Assembly (NCBI RefSeq): GCF_002005405.1
Contig: NZ_CP019728.1
Span: 868,001-932,000, forward strand
Length of the DNA stretch: 64,000 nt
Reading direction: 5' to 3'
DNA from: Jeotgalibaca dankookensis
GTDB taxonomy: Bacteria; Bacillota; Bacilli; Lactobacillales; Aerococcaceae
In this document: positions 41,284 through 50,703 of the stretch, one piece after another
Layout of the letters: each line of letters begins with the position of its first letter
Numbering within the stretch: the stretch's first letter is position 1
Notes under the pieces: generated by a model
What the model saw: the letters and a program-made list of their open reading frames with translations, nothing else
What the model was told of the DNA's origin: nothing
The model's database searches: none
Translations under genes and position numbers: made by a program

Positions 41284-42423
41284 ATGACCTATCAATTAGT
41301 AGCAACAGCAGCAAGTGGTATTGAAGCATTAACTGGAAGCGAACTAAAGAAAATGGGCTATCAGGTTGAGGTTGAAAATGGAAAAGCTTATTTTCAAGGG
41401 GACACAGAAGATATTATCAAAACTAATCTTTGGTTGCGCACAGCCGATAGAGTAAAGATCGTTTTTGGGACGTTTACAGCAAAGACCTTTGATGATTTAT
41501 TTGAACAAACAAAAGCACTGCCTTGGGAGGAATTACTTCCGATGGATGCAGCCTTCCCTGTTTCAGGAAAATCCGTTAAATCAACACTTTATAGTGTTCC
41601 GGATTGTCAGTCAATTGTCAAGAAAGCTATCGTGGACCGTCTCTCAACCTTCTATAGCCGACGTGCTCGCTTACCTGAATCAGGTTCAGAATATCCGATT
41701 GAAGTCTCTATTTTAAAAGATGTTGTCACGCTTACTGTTGACACAACCGGCTCAAGTCTCTTTAAACGTGGATACCGAACTGAAAAAGGTGGAGCGCCTA
41801 TTAAAGAAAATATGGCAGCGTCACTTATTCAATTGACAAGTTGGTTTCCAGACAAACCGTTTTATGATCCAACTTGTGGTTCTGGTACAATTCCAATTGA
41901 AGCAGCTTTAATTGGATTAAACATTGCTCCTGGTATTCAACGATCTTTTATTTCTGAAGATTGGAATATTTTTCCTGAAGGACAATGGAAAAAATTACGC
42001 GATGAAGCGAAATTAAGTGCAAACTTTGATGTTGAACTAGATATTATGGGGACAGACATCGACCAAAACATGATAGAAATTGCTAAAGAGAATGCTGCAC
42101 GAGCAGGCGTTGAAGACTTTATTACTTTTAAACAGTTGGCGTTGAAAGATTTCAAAACAGACAAGGAATATGGAGTTATGGTATCCAATCCACCTTACGG
42201 GGAACGGATGGAGAACGAAGAATATGTTGAAAACTTGTACAAACAAATGGGCGAAGTATTCCGCCCACTTGAAACTTGGAGTAAATATATTATTACGAGT
42301 GATTTAGACTTTGAAGACTTTTATGGTCAATGGGCAACTAAAAAGAGAAAACTATACAATGGCCGATTACGTACCGATTATTTCCAATTTTGGGGTAAAC
42401 GTCGTCCTCGTCCAAAAAAATAG
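41284..42423 (+). CDS. ypsC: THUMP-domain class I rRNA methyltransferase, YpsC/RlmL-like
   Basis: A methyltransferase of 379 residues. The N-terminal THUMP domain (about 1-160: YQLVATAASGIEALTGSELK) is followed by the SAM domain with FYDPTCGSGTIPIEAALIG, the MGTDIDQNMIEIAKENAARA segment and the catalytic motif MVSNPPYGERM. This N-P-P-Y motif is typical of N2-guanine (23S rRNA) methyltransferases. Homologues are single-domain forms of E. coli RlmL. AAAGGAG precedes the ATG. Located just after rnpB, as in Bacillus. A hairpin terminator follows. Confidence 0.88.
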   Translation: MTYQLVATAASGIEALTGSELKKMGYQVEVENGKAYFQGDTEDIIKTNLWLRTADRVKIVFGTFTAKTFDDLFEQTKALPWEELLPMDAAFPVSGKSVKSTLYSVPDCQSIVKKAIVDRLSTFYSRRARLPESGSEYPIEVSILKDVVTLTVDTTGSSLFKRGYRTEKGGAPIKENMAASLIQLTSWFPDKPFYDPTCGSGTIPIEAALIGLNIAPGIQRSFISEDWNIFPEGQWKKLRDEAKLSANFDVELDIMGTDIDQNMIEIAKENAARAGVEDFITFKQLALKDFKTDKEYGVMVSNPPYGERMENEEYVENLYKQMGEVFRPLETWSKYIITSDLDFEDFYGQWATKKRKLYNGRLRTDYFQFWGKRRPRPKK

Positions 42424-42428
42424 AAGAT

Positions 42429-42469
42429 AAAAGGACTCTCGTCATATTATACATGACAAGAGCCCTTTT
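42429..42469. terminator. Bidirectional terminator between ypsC and the RNase H-like gene
   Basis: Stem 42429-42445 / 42453-42469 (AAAAGG-CTCT-GTCAT arms with two small mismatches), ending in TTTTT on the + strand and T-rich on the minus strand. Confidence 0.78.
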
Positions 42470-42472
42470 TAT

Positions 42473-42865
42473 TTATTTATTAAGCGCTACACGTGCTAAC
42501 TGGTCAGCACCGCGATTATCTCTTTCAGGAACCCATTTCAAATAGAATTGAGAGAATTTTTTTAAACTCGTAAGAATTAAATTCAAATGTTTCATATGAT
42601 TTTCCTTACGACTGTACCGTTTATTAACAGCGTCTACAAGCATCTTACTATCTGAATGACAAAAAATAAGTTCATCTTGTTTATTGCTCTCTAAAAGATA
42701 ATCTAGAACATACTGCAAAGCTATTAGTTCTGTTTCATGATTATCATAATAATCAGTTAAGGATTTACTTAATTGTAACTGTTGGCCATTATCAATAAGC
42801 ACAGCCCCTATCCCTGATTGCTGCTTTTTAGGATTTGCTGCTCCATCAATGAATACTCGTATCAT
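42473..42865 (-). CDS. RNase HI-like family protein
   Basis: A protein of 130 residues with the RNase H fold. D7 (MIRVFIDGA), E45 (NHETELIAL), D71 (FCHSDSKM) and the last Asp (NRGADQLARVA) occupy the positions of the catalytic acidic tetrad. The short length and the motif IDGAANPKKQQSGIGAVL resemble the YpeP-type reverse-transcriptase-like RNase HI family of Firmicutes rather than classical RnhA. Nuclease activity is plausible but unproven. It is 8 bp downstream of a cold-shock protein gene, and the two are probably co-transcribed. Confidence 0.85.
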   Translation of the reverse strand: MIRVFIDGAANPKKQQSGIGAVLIDNGQQLQLSKSLTDYYDNHETELIALQYVLDYLLESNKQDELIFCHSDSKMLVDAVNKRYSRKENHMKHLNLILTSLKKFSQFYLKWVPERDNRGADQLARVALNK

Positions 42866-42873
42866 AGTTAATC

Positions 42874-43107
42874 TTAATCTTCCTCTTGTATGGGGTCTTT
42901 ATCTTCAATTACTACTACTCCTGTAGCCTGTGGCCCTCGTGCTCCTTCAGCAATTATGAAAGAAACCATTTGTCCTTCTTTTAATGTTTTGAAACCTTCT
43001 GAATCAATTCCAGTAAAGTGAACAAAGATATCATCTTGATTATCCAATGTTTCGATGAATCCATAGCCTTTGTCATTGCTAAACCATTTTACGATTCCAT
43101 CTACCAT
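42874..43107 (-). CDS. Cold-shock domain protein
   Basis: A single-stranded RNA/DNA binding protein of 77 residues. RNP-1 is KGYGFIE and RNP-2 is DIFVHF, in the usual [17 protein letters not shown] context, with [20 protein letters not shown] closing the fold. The acidic tail of about ten residues is longer than in CspA. AGAGGAGGG precedes the ATG. It is preceded by a near-consensus promoter. Confidence 0.92.
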   Translation of the reverse strand: MVDGIVKWFSNDKGYGFIETLDNQDDIFVHFTGIDSEGFKTLKEGQMVSFIIAEGARGPQATGVVVIEDKDPIQEED

Positions 43108-43148
43108 GAGAGACCCTCCTCTATTTTAAAACAAGTGACCGTGTTTTC

Positions 43149-43177
43149 ATTATAGTCTGTAAACGTTTTTACGTCAA
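43149..43177 (-). promoter_or_regulatory. Cold-shock gene promoter with cre-like spacer
   Basis: On the minus strand TTGACG (43172-43177) and TATAAT (43149-43154) have 17-bp spacing. Within the spacer, TGTAAACGTTTTTA (43158-43171, + strand) resembles the CcpA consensus at 13 of 14 positions. The promoter call is strong, the cre call weaker. Confidence 0.65.
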
Positions 43178-43198
43178 CAATACCGTTTATACATCTAT

Positions 43199-44116
43199 TT
43201 AAGTCATTAAAGAATCCAATCCCTTTTCAGCTTGTCTGATAAATTTTTCAACATGATGATCTATTCCTGGTGATAAAATAGCTTGTAACCAGGCTGCTGG
43301 GCTTTTAAATGCTGACTCTTCAAAAGGATAGTAGTATGCCACATGCAAAAATAATAATTCAAGACATTGGCTTTTTTCTCTTTCATTTAAGCGGAGGTGG
43401 TTTTCGAGTAATAATTTCCCTTCTTTTATAAAGTTCGTTTCAGAAAGATTTGTCAGCATCATAAGGTCAAACGTTTGCTTAAATGAATGTTTTATAACCG
43501 TAACCGCTTGTTTTATTTGTCGTTCCTGTAATAGTTCTAACATATCCGTCTTTACCAGAGGATGAATCTCCAGGTTTGTTAATAATTTACCTACTAAACT
43601 CACTAACTGGTAATCAGATAAATAAGGTAATTCTTTCATAAATTGAAGTTGTCGATAATACGGTTGTTTGGAAATCGTTTGTCCATTTTCTATAATAAGG
43701 AGTCTTTTTTCTTGTTTTTCTTGAGCCATTCTAGATTCAACATATGTAAATTGATGTGTTAAAACTTGATTGGCAGAGTTCTTTAGCTGGCTCTGGCGAT
43801 TTTTAATTTGTCTGCTTGCTTCTTCCAAGTTGCCGTTTTCTATTAACAAGCTAATAAATTCAAGATCAAAAGGAAGACTATCTTCAGAATTATAAACTGA
43901 TACTTTATATTTCTGGATTAATTGCAATGCATCGTTTGGTCGCTTTAAGTCTTTCAATAAACTAATACATAATTGCAGTAACGTTTCATCTTCATCAATT
44001 TCAAGTGCTTTTTGCATAAAGTCTACTGCCTGAGAATTCTGATTATTAGCTAAAGCTTCCATGGCTTTTTGTAAATAGAGAGTATAATTTTTAGAAAATG
44101 GTATCTGGTTTGTCAA
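43199..44116 (-). CDS. TPR-repeat protein
   Basis: A cytoplasmic protein of 305 residues with at least one good tetratricopeptide repeat near the N-terminus (KNYTLYLQKAMEALANNQNS, QAVDFMQKALEIDEDETLLQ) and helical repeats throughout. Similar TPR proteins in Firmicutes (YpiA type) have no clear role. I use TTG at 44116 with AGAGGTG at 5-6 nt spacing; the longer ATG-initiated frame overlaps a terminator region. It is transcribed alone, 29 bp after the Hsp20 terminator. Confidence 0.7.
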   Translation of the reverse strand: MTNQIPFSKNYTLYLQKAMEALANNQNSQAVDFMQKALEIDEDETLLQLCISLLKDLKRPNDALQLIQKYKVSVYNSEDSLPFDLEFISLLIENGNLEEASRQIKNRQSQLKNSANQVLTHQFTYVESRMAQEKQEKRLLIIENGQTISKQPYYRQLQFMKELPYLSDYQLVSLVGKLLTNLEIHPLVKTDMLELLQERQIKQAVTVIKHSFKQTFDLMMLTNLSETNFIKEGKLLLENHLRLNEREKSQCLELLFLHVAYYYPFEESAFKSPAAWLQAILSPGIDHHVEKFIRQAEKGLDSLMT

Positions 44117-44144
44117 TTGGGCACCTCTTTTTGTACTGCATAAT

Positions 44145-44178
44145 AAAAAGGTATGAACAGGTTTGTTCATACCTTTTT
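44145..44178. terminator. Terminator between Hsp20 and TPR genes
   Basis: A perfect 15-bp stem AAAAAGGTATGAACA (44145-44159) / TGTTCATACCTTTTT (44164-44178), flanked by T runs on both strands. Confidence 0.9.
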
Positions 44179-44198
44179 ATTTCATTACGTCTTTTCTG

Positions 44199-44618
44199 TT
44201 ATTGTATTTCTATTTTTTTAGTTTCTGGTGTGTCTTCTTCTTTTTTAGGTAGATCTACTGTTAAAACACCATTTTCAAAAGAAGCTTTTATCGCATCTTC
44301 ATCAACGTTCTTAATTAAAAATTGTCTGCTATAAGAACGAGATGATCTTTCGCGCCGGATGTAGTTGCCTTCATCATCTTTTTCCTCTTTATTGGTTTCT
44401 TGGTGTGCACTAATGGAGAGAACATTATTCGTATAATCCAGTTGAATGTCTTCTTTGGTTAGACCAGGTAAATCGGCTTCTAGAGTATAGGCATCCTCTT
44501 TTTCTTTGATGTCGACACTAAAATCCTCAGAATTTGAAAAGAAATTGTCGAAAGTGTCATTAAAAAATCCTCTGTTAAGATTCATCAAACTGCGACGTGA
44601 TGGAAACAAATCATTCAT
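44199..44618 (-). CDS. Small heat-shock protein, Hsp20/alpha-crystallin family
   Basis: An ATP-independent chaperone of 139 residues. The alpha-crystallin domain spans about residues 35-125: FSVDIKEKEDAYTLEADLPG, LTKEDIQLDYTNNVLSISAH, FLIKNVDEDAIKASFENGVL, TVDLPKK and the C-terminal I-x-I-like KKIEIQ. The N-terminus MNDLFPSRRSLMNLNRGFFN is typical of lactic acid bacterial Hsp18. I use the ATG at 44618 with AGAGGG upstream. No clear CtsR or HrcA operator was seen before it. Confidence 0.92.
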   Translation of the reverse strand: MNDLFPSRRSLMNLNRGFFNDTFDNFFSNSEDFSVDIKEKEDAYTLEADLPGLTKEDIQLDYTNNVLSISAHQETNKEEKDDEGNYIRRERSSRSYSRQFLIKNVDEDAIKASFENGVLTVDLPKKEEDTPETKKIEIQ

Positions 44619-44693
44619 CTGACATCCCTCTTTCTTTATTTTTTCTTTCACATAGATTGTATCAAAGAACAAATTTCTTCTCAAGTGATAGGC

Positions 44694-44730
44694 TCAAAAA
44701 AGCGTGAGAAAATCGGACTGATTTCCCCAC
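44694..44730 (-). terminator. Terminator of the fatty acid synthesis operon
   Basis: The stem GTGAGAAAATC (44704-44714) / GATTTCCCCAC (44720-44730), with G-T wobble pairs, lies just after the accA stop, and a run of six T follows on the minus strand. Confidence 0.78.
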
Positions 44731-44745
44731 ACTCTACCCTTATTA

Positions 44746-45534
44746 TTAAAATTCGCGGAAACGTTTTTGCCTTTGTGCAACGATTTCCGATGGAGTCCAA
44801 GTCATCATTTCTTGTAAGGCCGTAGTAATTAATTGGCGCATACGAACGATTAACTCTTCATCCTTCAGTTTGACACGGCGCCTGGTTTCTGAGATTACTT
44901 GATCAACGACTCCTAATTCTAACAAGTTAGATGGTGTTAATTTCATAATTTCAGCTGCTCCCTTAGCACGACTGGCATCCTTCCAAAGAATTGACGCGAA
45001 TCCTTCTGGTGAAAGAACGGAATACATGGTATTTTCTAACATCCAAACTTTGTTTCCCATGGCAAGTGCAAGTGCCCCGCCACTCCCACCCTCACCGATG
45101 ATAATTGATAAGATAGGAACTTCTAGTTGTGACATGACAAGAAGACTTTCCGCAATTGCCTCGCCGATTCCTCTATCCTCAGAATCAATATCACAGTAAG
45201 CGCCCGACGTATTGATGAAAGTAACCACCGGTCGCTTAAAGTGCTCCGCTTGCTTCATTAAGCGAATGGACTTCCGGTAGCCTTCTGGTGTTGGAGAACC
45301 AAAATTTCGGAAAATGTTTTCTTTAATTTCACGTCCTTTTTGGGTTCCAATCACAGTTACCGGCATCCCATCAAGAGAAGCAATACCTCCAATTATAGCC
45401 GGATCATCGCCAAACTTACGATCACCGTGCAATTCAAAGAAATGATCGAAAACACCTTCTGCTAATTCTTTTGTTGTTAAACGTTCTGTTTTACGGGCGT
45501 TGTTAACAATTTTATTTGCGTTTTCTTTACTCAT
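44746..45534 (-). CDS. accA: Acetyl-CoA carboxylase carboxyltransferase subunit alpha
   Basis: A 262-residue subunit of the carboxyltransferase that makes malonyl-CoA. Key stretches: [59 protein letters not shown] and [20 protein letters not shown], which forms the oxyanion and CoA region. It is the last gene of the twelve-gene fab-acc operon. The ATG overlaps the accD stop by 4 bp (ATGA), ensuring stoichiometric synthesis of the two subunits. Confidence 0.96.
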   Translation of the reverse strand: MSKENANKIVNNARKTERLTTKELAEGVFDHFFELHGDRKFGDDPAIIGGIASLDGMPVTVIGTQKGREIKENIFRNFGSPTPEGYRKSIRLMKQAEHFKRPVVTFINTSGAYCDIDSEDRGIGEAIAESLLVMSQLEVPILSIIIGEGGSGGALALAMGNKVWMLENTMYSVLSPEGFASILWKDASRAKGAAEIMKLTPSNLLELGVVDQVISETRRRVKLKDEELIVRMRQLITTALQEMMTWTPSEIVAQRQKRFREF

Positions 45535-46403
45535 TTGGCCACCTCCAGTTGATCGGGATTATGGATTCCTAACAGGAAGCCTACCTGATTACGGAGTTCT
45601 TTTCGAGGCACAATTTGATCGATAAATCCTTTTTTTAAGAGATGTTCTGCACTTTGAAAACCTTCCGGTACGGTTGCTTTAATGGTTTGCTCAATGACGC
45701 GTTTCCCAGCAAATCCAACTGTAGCACCTGGTTCCGCTAGGATGATATCTCCTTGCATGGCAAAGCTCGCTGTTACACCGCCTGTTGTAGGATCGGTTAA
45801 AACCGTTAAGTAAAATAGCCCTGCTTTTTGGAGATTCGAAACGGCGATACTGACTTTAGCCATTTGCATCAAGGATAAAATCCCCTCTTGCATACGCGCA
45901 CCACCGGAGGCTGTAAAAATGACAACGGGTAATTGTAGCTGGATCGCTTCTTCTAACGCACGCGTTAATTTTTCACCGACTACTTTTCCCATACTACCCA
46001 TAAAAAAGGTTGAATCCATGACGCAAAGAACGGTTTCTTGATTTAGGATGGAAGCTTTTCCTACAATGACCGCTTCGTTTGAACCTGATTTTTCTTTTGT
46101 TGCTTCGATTTTTTCTTCATAGCCGGGAAAATCAAGTGGATTTTCAACTGGCATCTCTTTAAACCATTCTTCAAAGGATCCTTCATCAACCGTCAGCTCA
46201 ATCCGTTCAGACGCAGAAATGCGAAAATTATAGTGACAGTGCGGACAAATTTTTTCATCCCCAAGATTTTTACTATAGATTGTTTTATGGCAATTTGGGC
46301 ATTTCTTCCAAAGTCCATCAGGAACAATTGGCTTTTTACTTGCTTCTTCTGTGGTTGAGGAAGGTTCCAATGGAATATATGGACGTTTTTGAAATAGTTT
46401 CAT
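45531..46403 (-). CDS. accD: Acetyl-CoA carboxylase carboxyltransferase subunit beta
   Basis: A 290-residue partner of AccA. The N-terminal four-cysteine zinc finger is C35/C38 (CPNC) and C53/C56 (CPHC). The crotonase-like core contains [40 protein letters not shown] and [20 protein letters not shown]. It is translated from an ATG behind GAGGTGAGG, 25 bp after accC. Confidence 0.96.
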   Translation of the reverse strand: MKLFQKRPYIPLEPSSTTEEASKKPIVPDGLWKKCPNCHKTIYSKNLGDEKICPHCHYNFRISASERIELTVDEGSFEEWFKEMPVENPLDFPGYEEKIEATKEKSGSNEAVIVGKASILNQETVLCVMDSTFFMGSMGKVVGEKLTRALEEAIQLQLPVVIFTASGGARMQEGILSLMQMAKVSIAVSNLQKAGLFYLTVLTDPTTGGVTASFAMQGDIILAEPGATVGFAGKRVIEQTIKATVPEGFQSAEHLLKKGFIDQIVPRKELRNQVGFLLGIHNPDQLEVAK

Positions 46404-46428
46404 TTCCTCACCTCTAACTTTTTAATCT

Positions 46429-47787
46429 TTATGGTTGCCACTTTGGTAGGAAGGATGTTTGTAAATAATCTGTATCATAATTACCATAGACAAAGTTATC
46501 ATCATTCAAGATAGCCTTTTGAAAAATGATGTTGGTCTCCACGCCTTCAATGACAAGTTCGTGTAGGGCTCGCTTCATTTTGGCAATAGCTTCTTGTCTA
46601 TCCTGTCCTTTAGTAATTACTTTTGCGATCATTGAATCATAAAAAGGTGGAATTTCGTACCCACAGTACATGGCACTTTCAACACGTAAACCATTCCCAC
46701 CACTCGGTAAGAATAAATAATCAACCGTCCCAGATGATGGTCGAAATCCATTAGCCGGATTTTCAGCGTTTATGCGGCATTCAATAGTATGGCCAGTAAT
46801 TTCCACGTCTTTTTGTTTGATGCTCAACGGCAGGTTACTAGCAATTTGCAGTTGTTCTTTGACAATATCAATTCCTGTTGCCATTTCAGTAACAGGATGT
46901 TCCACTTGAATACGTGTATTCATTTCCATAAAATAGAAATTTTCTTCGGCGTCTACTAAAAATTCAATCGTTCCGGCATTGCGATAGTCGACAAATTTAG
47001 CTGCACGAACGGCTGTTTCACCCATGGCTTGACGTGTTTTATCAGAAATAAAAGTTGATGGTGATTCTTCCAGAACCTTTTGATGGTTTCTTTGTAAAGA
47101 GCAGTCACGTTCTCCTAGGTGAATCACATTACCAAACTCGTCTCCTAAAATCTGTACTTCAATATGACGGGCTGGACTGATAATCTTCTCAATATACATC
47201 CGATCGTCTCCAAAAGCTGCTTGTGATTCGGCTTTTGCTTGGCTAAATAAAGTGTGAAGCTGCGACGCTTCCGTCACGCGACGCATCCCTTTACCACCGC
47301 CACCCGAAGCTGCTTTTAAAATAACTGGATAACCAAGTTTATTAGCTTCTTTTTCCGCTTCTTCGGCAGAGATAACATAGCCTCTACTACCAGGAATCAC
47401 CGGCACATTCGCTTCTATCATGGCACTCCGGGCATTTGATTTGTTTCCCATCAAGTCGATGGTCTCTGCCTTAGGCCCAATAAAGGTAATATTCATTTCT
47501 TCGCACATTGTTGCAAAAATACTGTTTTCGGATAAGAATCCAAATCCTGGGTGAATGGCTTGCGCTCCTGTGACTACAGCAGCACTTAAGATACTGGTCA
47601 TATTTAAGTAAGAATCCGTTGCACGTGCCCCCCCGATGCAAATGGCCTCATCAGCTAGTTGCGTGTGCAAAGCTTCTCGGTCAGCTTCAGAATAGACAGC
47701 AACCGTTTGAATCCCTATTTCATGACACGCTCTAATAATGCGTACGGCTATTTCGCCGCGGTTTGCTATCAATACTTTTTTTAGCAT
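46429..47787 (-). CDS. accC: Acetyl-CoA carboxylase biotin carboxylase subunit
   Basis: The 452-residue ATP-grasp enzyme carboxylates biotin on AccB. Visible are MLKKVLIANRGEIAVRIIRA, the ATP-grasp loop KAASGGGGKGMRRV, GERDCSLQRNHQKVLEESP and MEMNTRIQVEHPVTEM. The overall length is canonical. It lies 3 bp downstream of fabZ with GGGAGATAGG as ribosome site overlapping the fabZ stop. Confidence 0.97.
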   Translation of the reverse strand: MLKKVLIANRGEIAVRIIRACHEIGIQTVAVYSEADREALHTQLADEAICIGGARATDSYLNMTSILSAAVVTGAQAIHPGFGFLSENSIFATMCEEMNITFIGPKAETIDLMGNKSNARSAMIEANVPVIPGSRGYVISAEEAEKEANKLGYPVILKAASGGGGKGMRRVTEASQLHTLFSQAKAESQAAFGDDRMYIEKIISPARHIEVQILGDEFGNVIHLGERDCSLQRNHQKVLEESPSTFISDKTRQAMGETAVRAAKFVDYRNAGTIEFLVDAEENFYFMEMNTRIQVEHPVTEMATGIDIVKEQLQIASNLPLSIKQKDVEITGHTIECRINAENPANGFRPSSGTVDYLFLPSGGNGLRVESAMYCGYEIPPFYDSMIAKVITKGQDRQEAIAKMKRALHELVIEGVETNIIFQKAILNDDNFVYGNYDTDYLQTSFLPKWQP

Positions 47788-47790
47788 GGC

Positions 47791-48222
47791 CTATCTCCCA
47801 ATAATAAACGTCATTTCGACTTCCGCCACTTTTTTATCTCCTACGAAGGCTTGTCCGTATCCAATACCAGCAAATTTCTTCAGTTTTACAATATCAACTT
47901 GTAAACGAAGAACATCACCTGGTACTACTTTTTGACGAAATTTAATTTTATTCATTCCGCCTAAGTAAGCTGTTTGACCTTGGAATTGTTCCAATTTTAG
48001 CAAGGGAATGGAACCCGCTTGAGCAAGGGCTTCAATAATTAAAACACCAGGCATGACCGGTTCTCCAGGAAAATGTCCTTGGAAAAACTGTTCATTAATA
48101 GTTACGTTTTTAATCGCAACTACTTTTTCTCCTGGAACCAATTCGACCACTTTGTCAATAAAGAAAATTGGATAACGATTTGGAATGATGTCCATTACTT
48201 CTTGTGCAGTTAATATTGTCAT
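47791..48222 (-). CDS. fabZ: 3-hydroxyacyl-ACP dehydratase FabZ
   Basis: A hot-dog-fold dehydratase of 143 residues acting in the elongation cycle. The catalytic His lies in QGHFPGEPVMPGVL, followed by the Glu in IIEALAQAG. The product is a trans-2-enoyl-ACP for FabK. AAAAGGAG precedes the ATG. Confidence 0.95.
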   Translation of the reverse strand: MTILTAQEVMDIIPNRYPIFFIDKVVELVPGEKVVAIKNVTINEQFFQGHFPGEPVMPGVLIIEALAQAGSIPLLKLEQFQGQTAYLGGMNKIKFRQKVVPGDVLRLQVDIVKLKKFAGIGYGQAFVGDKKVAEVEMTFIIGR

Positions 48223-48237
48223 GTTTATAGTCTCCTT

Positions 48238-48696
48238 TTAGATAATTCGAAATAGTGGTTGGTTGAACTCGACAACCTCACCGTTTTCAACCAAAATTTC
48301 AGCAATTTCACCGGCATATTCAGAGGTGATCTCGTTCATTATTTTCATTGCTTCAACGAGACAAAGCACATGTCCTTTAGAAATGGTTTGTCCAACCGTC
48401 ACATATTGATCTGCCTCTGGGCTTGCTTGTAGATAAACAACACCCACAATTGGTGATGTCACTATCTTTCCTTTTTGAGGTTCAGCTTGGGCTGGCTCAC
48501 TAGTTTGATTGGTTGACTCCGCTACTTCAATAGGTTTTTGTGGTGTACTTTCTTTCGCTTCTGGTTGAGTATTGGTAACCGTTTGATTTTCATTTTTCGA
48601 TAAACGGATAAATAGATTACCTTCTGAATATTCCATTTCTTTTAATGAAGAAGCATCAATCAAGGAAATTAATTCTTTAATTTTATCGTAATCCAC
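48238..48696 (-). CDS. accB: Acetyl-CoA carboxylase biotin carboxyl carrier protein
   Basis: A 152-residue biotin carrier. The N-terminal helix VDYDKIKELISLIDASSLKE is followed by a Pro/Glu/Thr-rich linker and the C-terminal lipoyl-like domain. The biotinylated lysine is K118 in CLVEAMKIMNEI. The start is GTG at 48696, whose first base pairs with the fabF stop (TAGTG) and which has GGAGGA at 6-nt spacing, so I prefer it over the ATG at 48711, which overlaps that ribosome site. Confidence 0.95.
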   Translation of the reverse strand: MDYDKIKELISLIDASSLKEMEYSEGNLFIRLSKNENQTVTNTQPEAKESTPQKPIEVAESTNQTSEPAQAEPQKGKIVTSPIVGVVYLQASPEADQYVTVGQTISKGHVLCLVEAMKIMNEITSEYAGEIAEILVENGEVVEFNQPLFRII

Positions 48697-49937
48697 TAGG
48701 CTTCCTCCCATTTTTTAAAGCAAAGTACCGCATTATGTCCGCCAAATCCGAGTGAATTATTCAATGTGTAACGGACTTGTTTTTCGCGTCCAACATTTGC
48801 TACATAATCTAAATCACAAGCTTCATCAGGTTCGTTTAAGCCAATTGTAGGCGGTAGGTAATCATTTTCAATTGCTTTCACACAGGCAATTGCTTCTATC
48901 CCACCAGCTGCACCTAATAGATGTCCAGTCATACTTTTAGAACTTGAAATGGCTACATTATGGGCAGCTTCTTCACCTAAGGCATACTTAATAGCTTTTG
49001 TTTCAGCTGAATCATTAGCAGGTGTACTCGTACCATGCGCATTGATATAATCGATATCAGATGGGCCTATTCCCGCTTCTTGCATAGCCATTTTCATAGC
49101 TTCACCAGCACCGCTACCATCTGGTGTAGGAGCAGTCATATGGAAAGCATCTGAATTAGAACCATATCCGACAACTTCTGCTAAAATCATTGCACCACGT
49201 TTTTTTGCGTGTTCTAATTCTTCAAGCATTAAAACACCTGCACCTTCTCCCATAACAAACCCGTCACGGTTTTTATCAAACGGAGTGGATGCGTGATCCG
49301 GATCGGTGCTTTCTGATAAGGCAGTTAAAGCCGCAAAACCAGCAATCCCGATTTCACAAATCGTTCCTTCTGCTCCGCCGGCAATAATGACATCCGAATA
49401 GCCATGTTTAATATTTCGGAATGCTTCCCCAATTGAATTGGTCGCAGAAGCACATGCTGTTACGATATCTAAAGAAATACCTTTAGCTCCTACCTTAATA
49501 GATGTATTACCCGCTGCCATATTCCCAATAGTCATTGGAACAAACATCGGTGGAACACGTTTGGGCCCTTTGTCGTGCATCTTGATGATACCCGATTCCA
49601 TTTCAATCAAACCACCAATACCAGATCCGATAATAACGCCAAATCGTGAAGCGTCAATCGCTTCGACGTCTAAGCCACTATCTGCTACCGCTTGAACGGC
49701 AGCTGCTACTGCATATTGTGAATAGAGGTCCATACGTCGGTATTCTTTACGTCCCATATATAAAGTTGGATCAAAATCCTTTACTTCAGCTGCAACGGTT
49801 ATACCTGTCTCTGAAGCATCGAACTTTGTAATTGGTGCAATCCCATTTTTACCATTTTTTAGACCGTCCCAAAACTCTTCGACGGTATTTCCCAGTGGAG
49901 TCACTGCTCCCATACCGGTAATAACTACTCGTTTCAT
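48696..49937 (-). CDS. fabF: Beta-ketoacyl-ACP synthase II
   Basis: A condensing enzyme of 413 residues. The catalytic Cys is in VTACASATNSIG, and the two His are in NAHGTSTPANDSAE and SSKSMTGHLLGAAG. MKRVVITGMGAVTPLGNTVE is the standard N-terminus. It extends acyl-ACP with malonyl-ACP. The stop codon overlaps the GTG start of accB. Confidence 0.97.
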   Translation of the reverse strand: MKRVVITGMGAVTPLGNTVEEFWDGLKNGKNGIAPITKFDASETGITVAAEVKDFDPTLYMGRKEYRRMDLYSQYAVAAAVQAVADSGLDVEAIDASRFGVIIGSGIGGLIEMESGIIKMHDKGPKRVPPMFVPMTIGNMAAGNTSIKVGAKGISLDIVTACASATNSIGEAFRNIKHGYSDVIIAGGAEGTICEIGIAGFAALTALSESTDPDHASTPFDKNRDGFVMGEGAGVLMLEELEHAKKRGAMILAEVVGYGSNSDAFHMTAPTPDGSGAGEAMKMAMQEAGIGPSDIDYINAHGTSTPANDSAETKAIKYALGEEAAHNVAISSSKSMTGHLLGAAGGIEAIACVKAIENDYLPPTIGLNEPDEACDLDYVANVGREKQVRYTLNNSLGFGGHNAVLCFKKWEEA

Positions 49938-49948
49938 TTGGCTCCCCC

Positions 49949-50680
49949 TTACATGTACATACCGCCGTTAACGCGGATTGTTTGTCCTGTAATATAGTCA
50001 CTCTTACTTAAAAAGACGGCTGCTTCAGCGATGTCTTTTGATTTTCCAAATCTTTTCAAAGGAATTTGAGTTAGCATCGTTTCTTTTACTTTTTCTGATA
50101 GTGCGGCAGTCATATCTGTTTCAATGAATCCAGGTGTAATGGCATTGCAGGTCACCCCACGCATAGCTGCCTCACGTGCAACTGACTTGGTCAAACCAAT
50201 AATTCCAGCCTTACTAGCGGCATAATTTGCTTGCCCAGCATTGCCCGTTTCCCCTACTACACTTGAAACATTAATAATCGTACCCGTTTTTTGTTTCAGC
50301 ATAAGCGGTAATGCATGACGAATGGTATTGAATGTTCCTTTTAAATTCACTTCATAAGTCGCATCAAAATCTTCTTCAGTCATACGCATAATCAGTTTAT
50401 CGCGGTTAATGCCCGCATTATTGACGAGAACATCAACAGAATTGAATCGTTTTTTTGCTTGTTCAATCAACTCTTTAGCTGATTCAAAATCGCTAACATC
50501 TCCAAGAATTGTTTCAACTTGAACGCCATACGCTTCTAACTTAGTAATCACTTCTTCTGCAATAGGTTTTCTAGCATTTAGTACAATATTTGCACCCTGC
50601 ATGGCAAACGCTTCTGCAATTGCTTCACCAATTCCACGTGAACTTCCTGTGACAACAACTGTTTTTCCTGTTAGATTCAA
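49949..50680 (-). CDS. fabG: 3-oxoacyl-ACP reductase FabG
   Basis: An NADPH-dependent SDR of 243 residues. The cofactor motif [14 protein letters not shown] is near residue 12, NNAGINRDKL follows, catalytic Ser is in NVSSVVGETGNAG and Tyr-Lys in YAASKAG. The start is TTG at 50680 behind GAGGAAG, which is unusual but well placed. It lies 11 bp upstream of fabF. Confidence 0.95.
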   Translation of the reverse strand: MNLTGKTVVVTGSSRGIGEAIAEAFAMQGANIVLNARKPIAEEVITKLEAYGVQVETILGDVSDFESAKELIEQAKKRFNSVDVLVNNAGINRDKLIMRMTEEDFDATYEVNLKGTFNTIRHALPLMLKQKTGTIINVSSVVGETGNAGQANYAASKAGIIGLTKSVAREAAMRGVTCNAITPGFIETDMTAALSEKVKETMLTQIPLKRFGKSKDIAEAAVFLSKSDYITGQTIRVNGGMYM

Positions 50681-50703
50681 TTGTCTTCCTCATTTCTAAT
50701 TGC

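Noticed and set aside
44619-44700. CtsR or HrcA operator at the Hsp20 gene
   Set aside because: No CtsR heptamer pair or CIRCE-type inverted repeat was visible.
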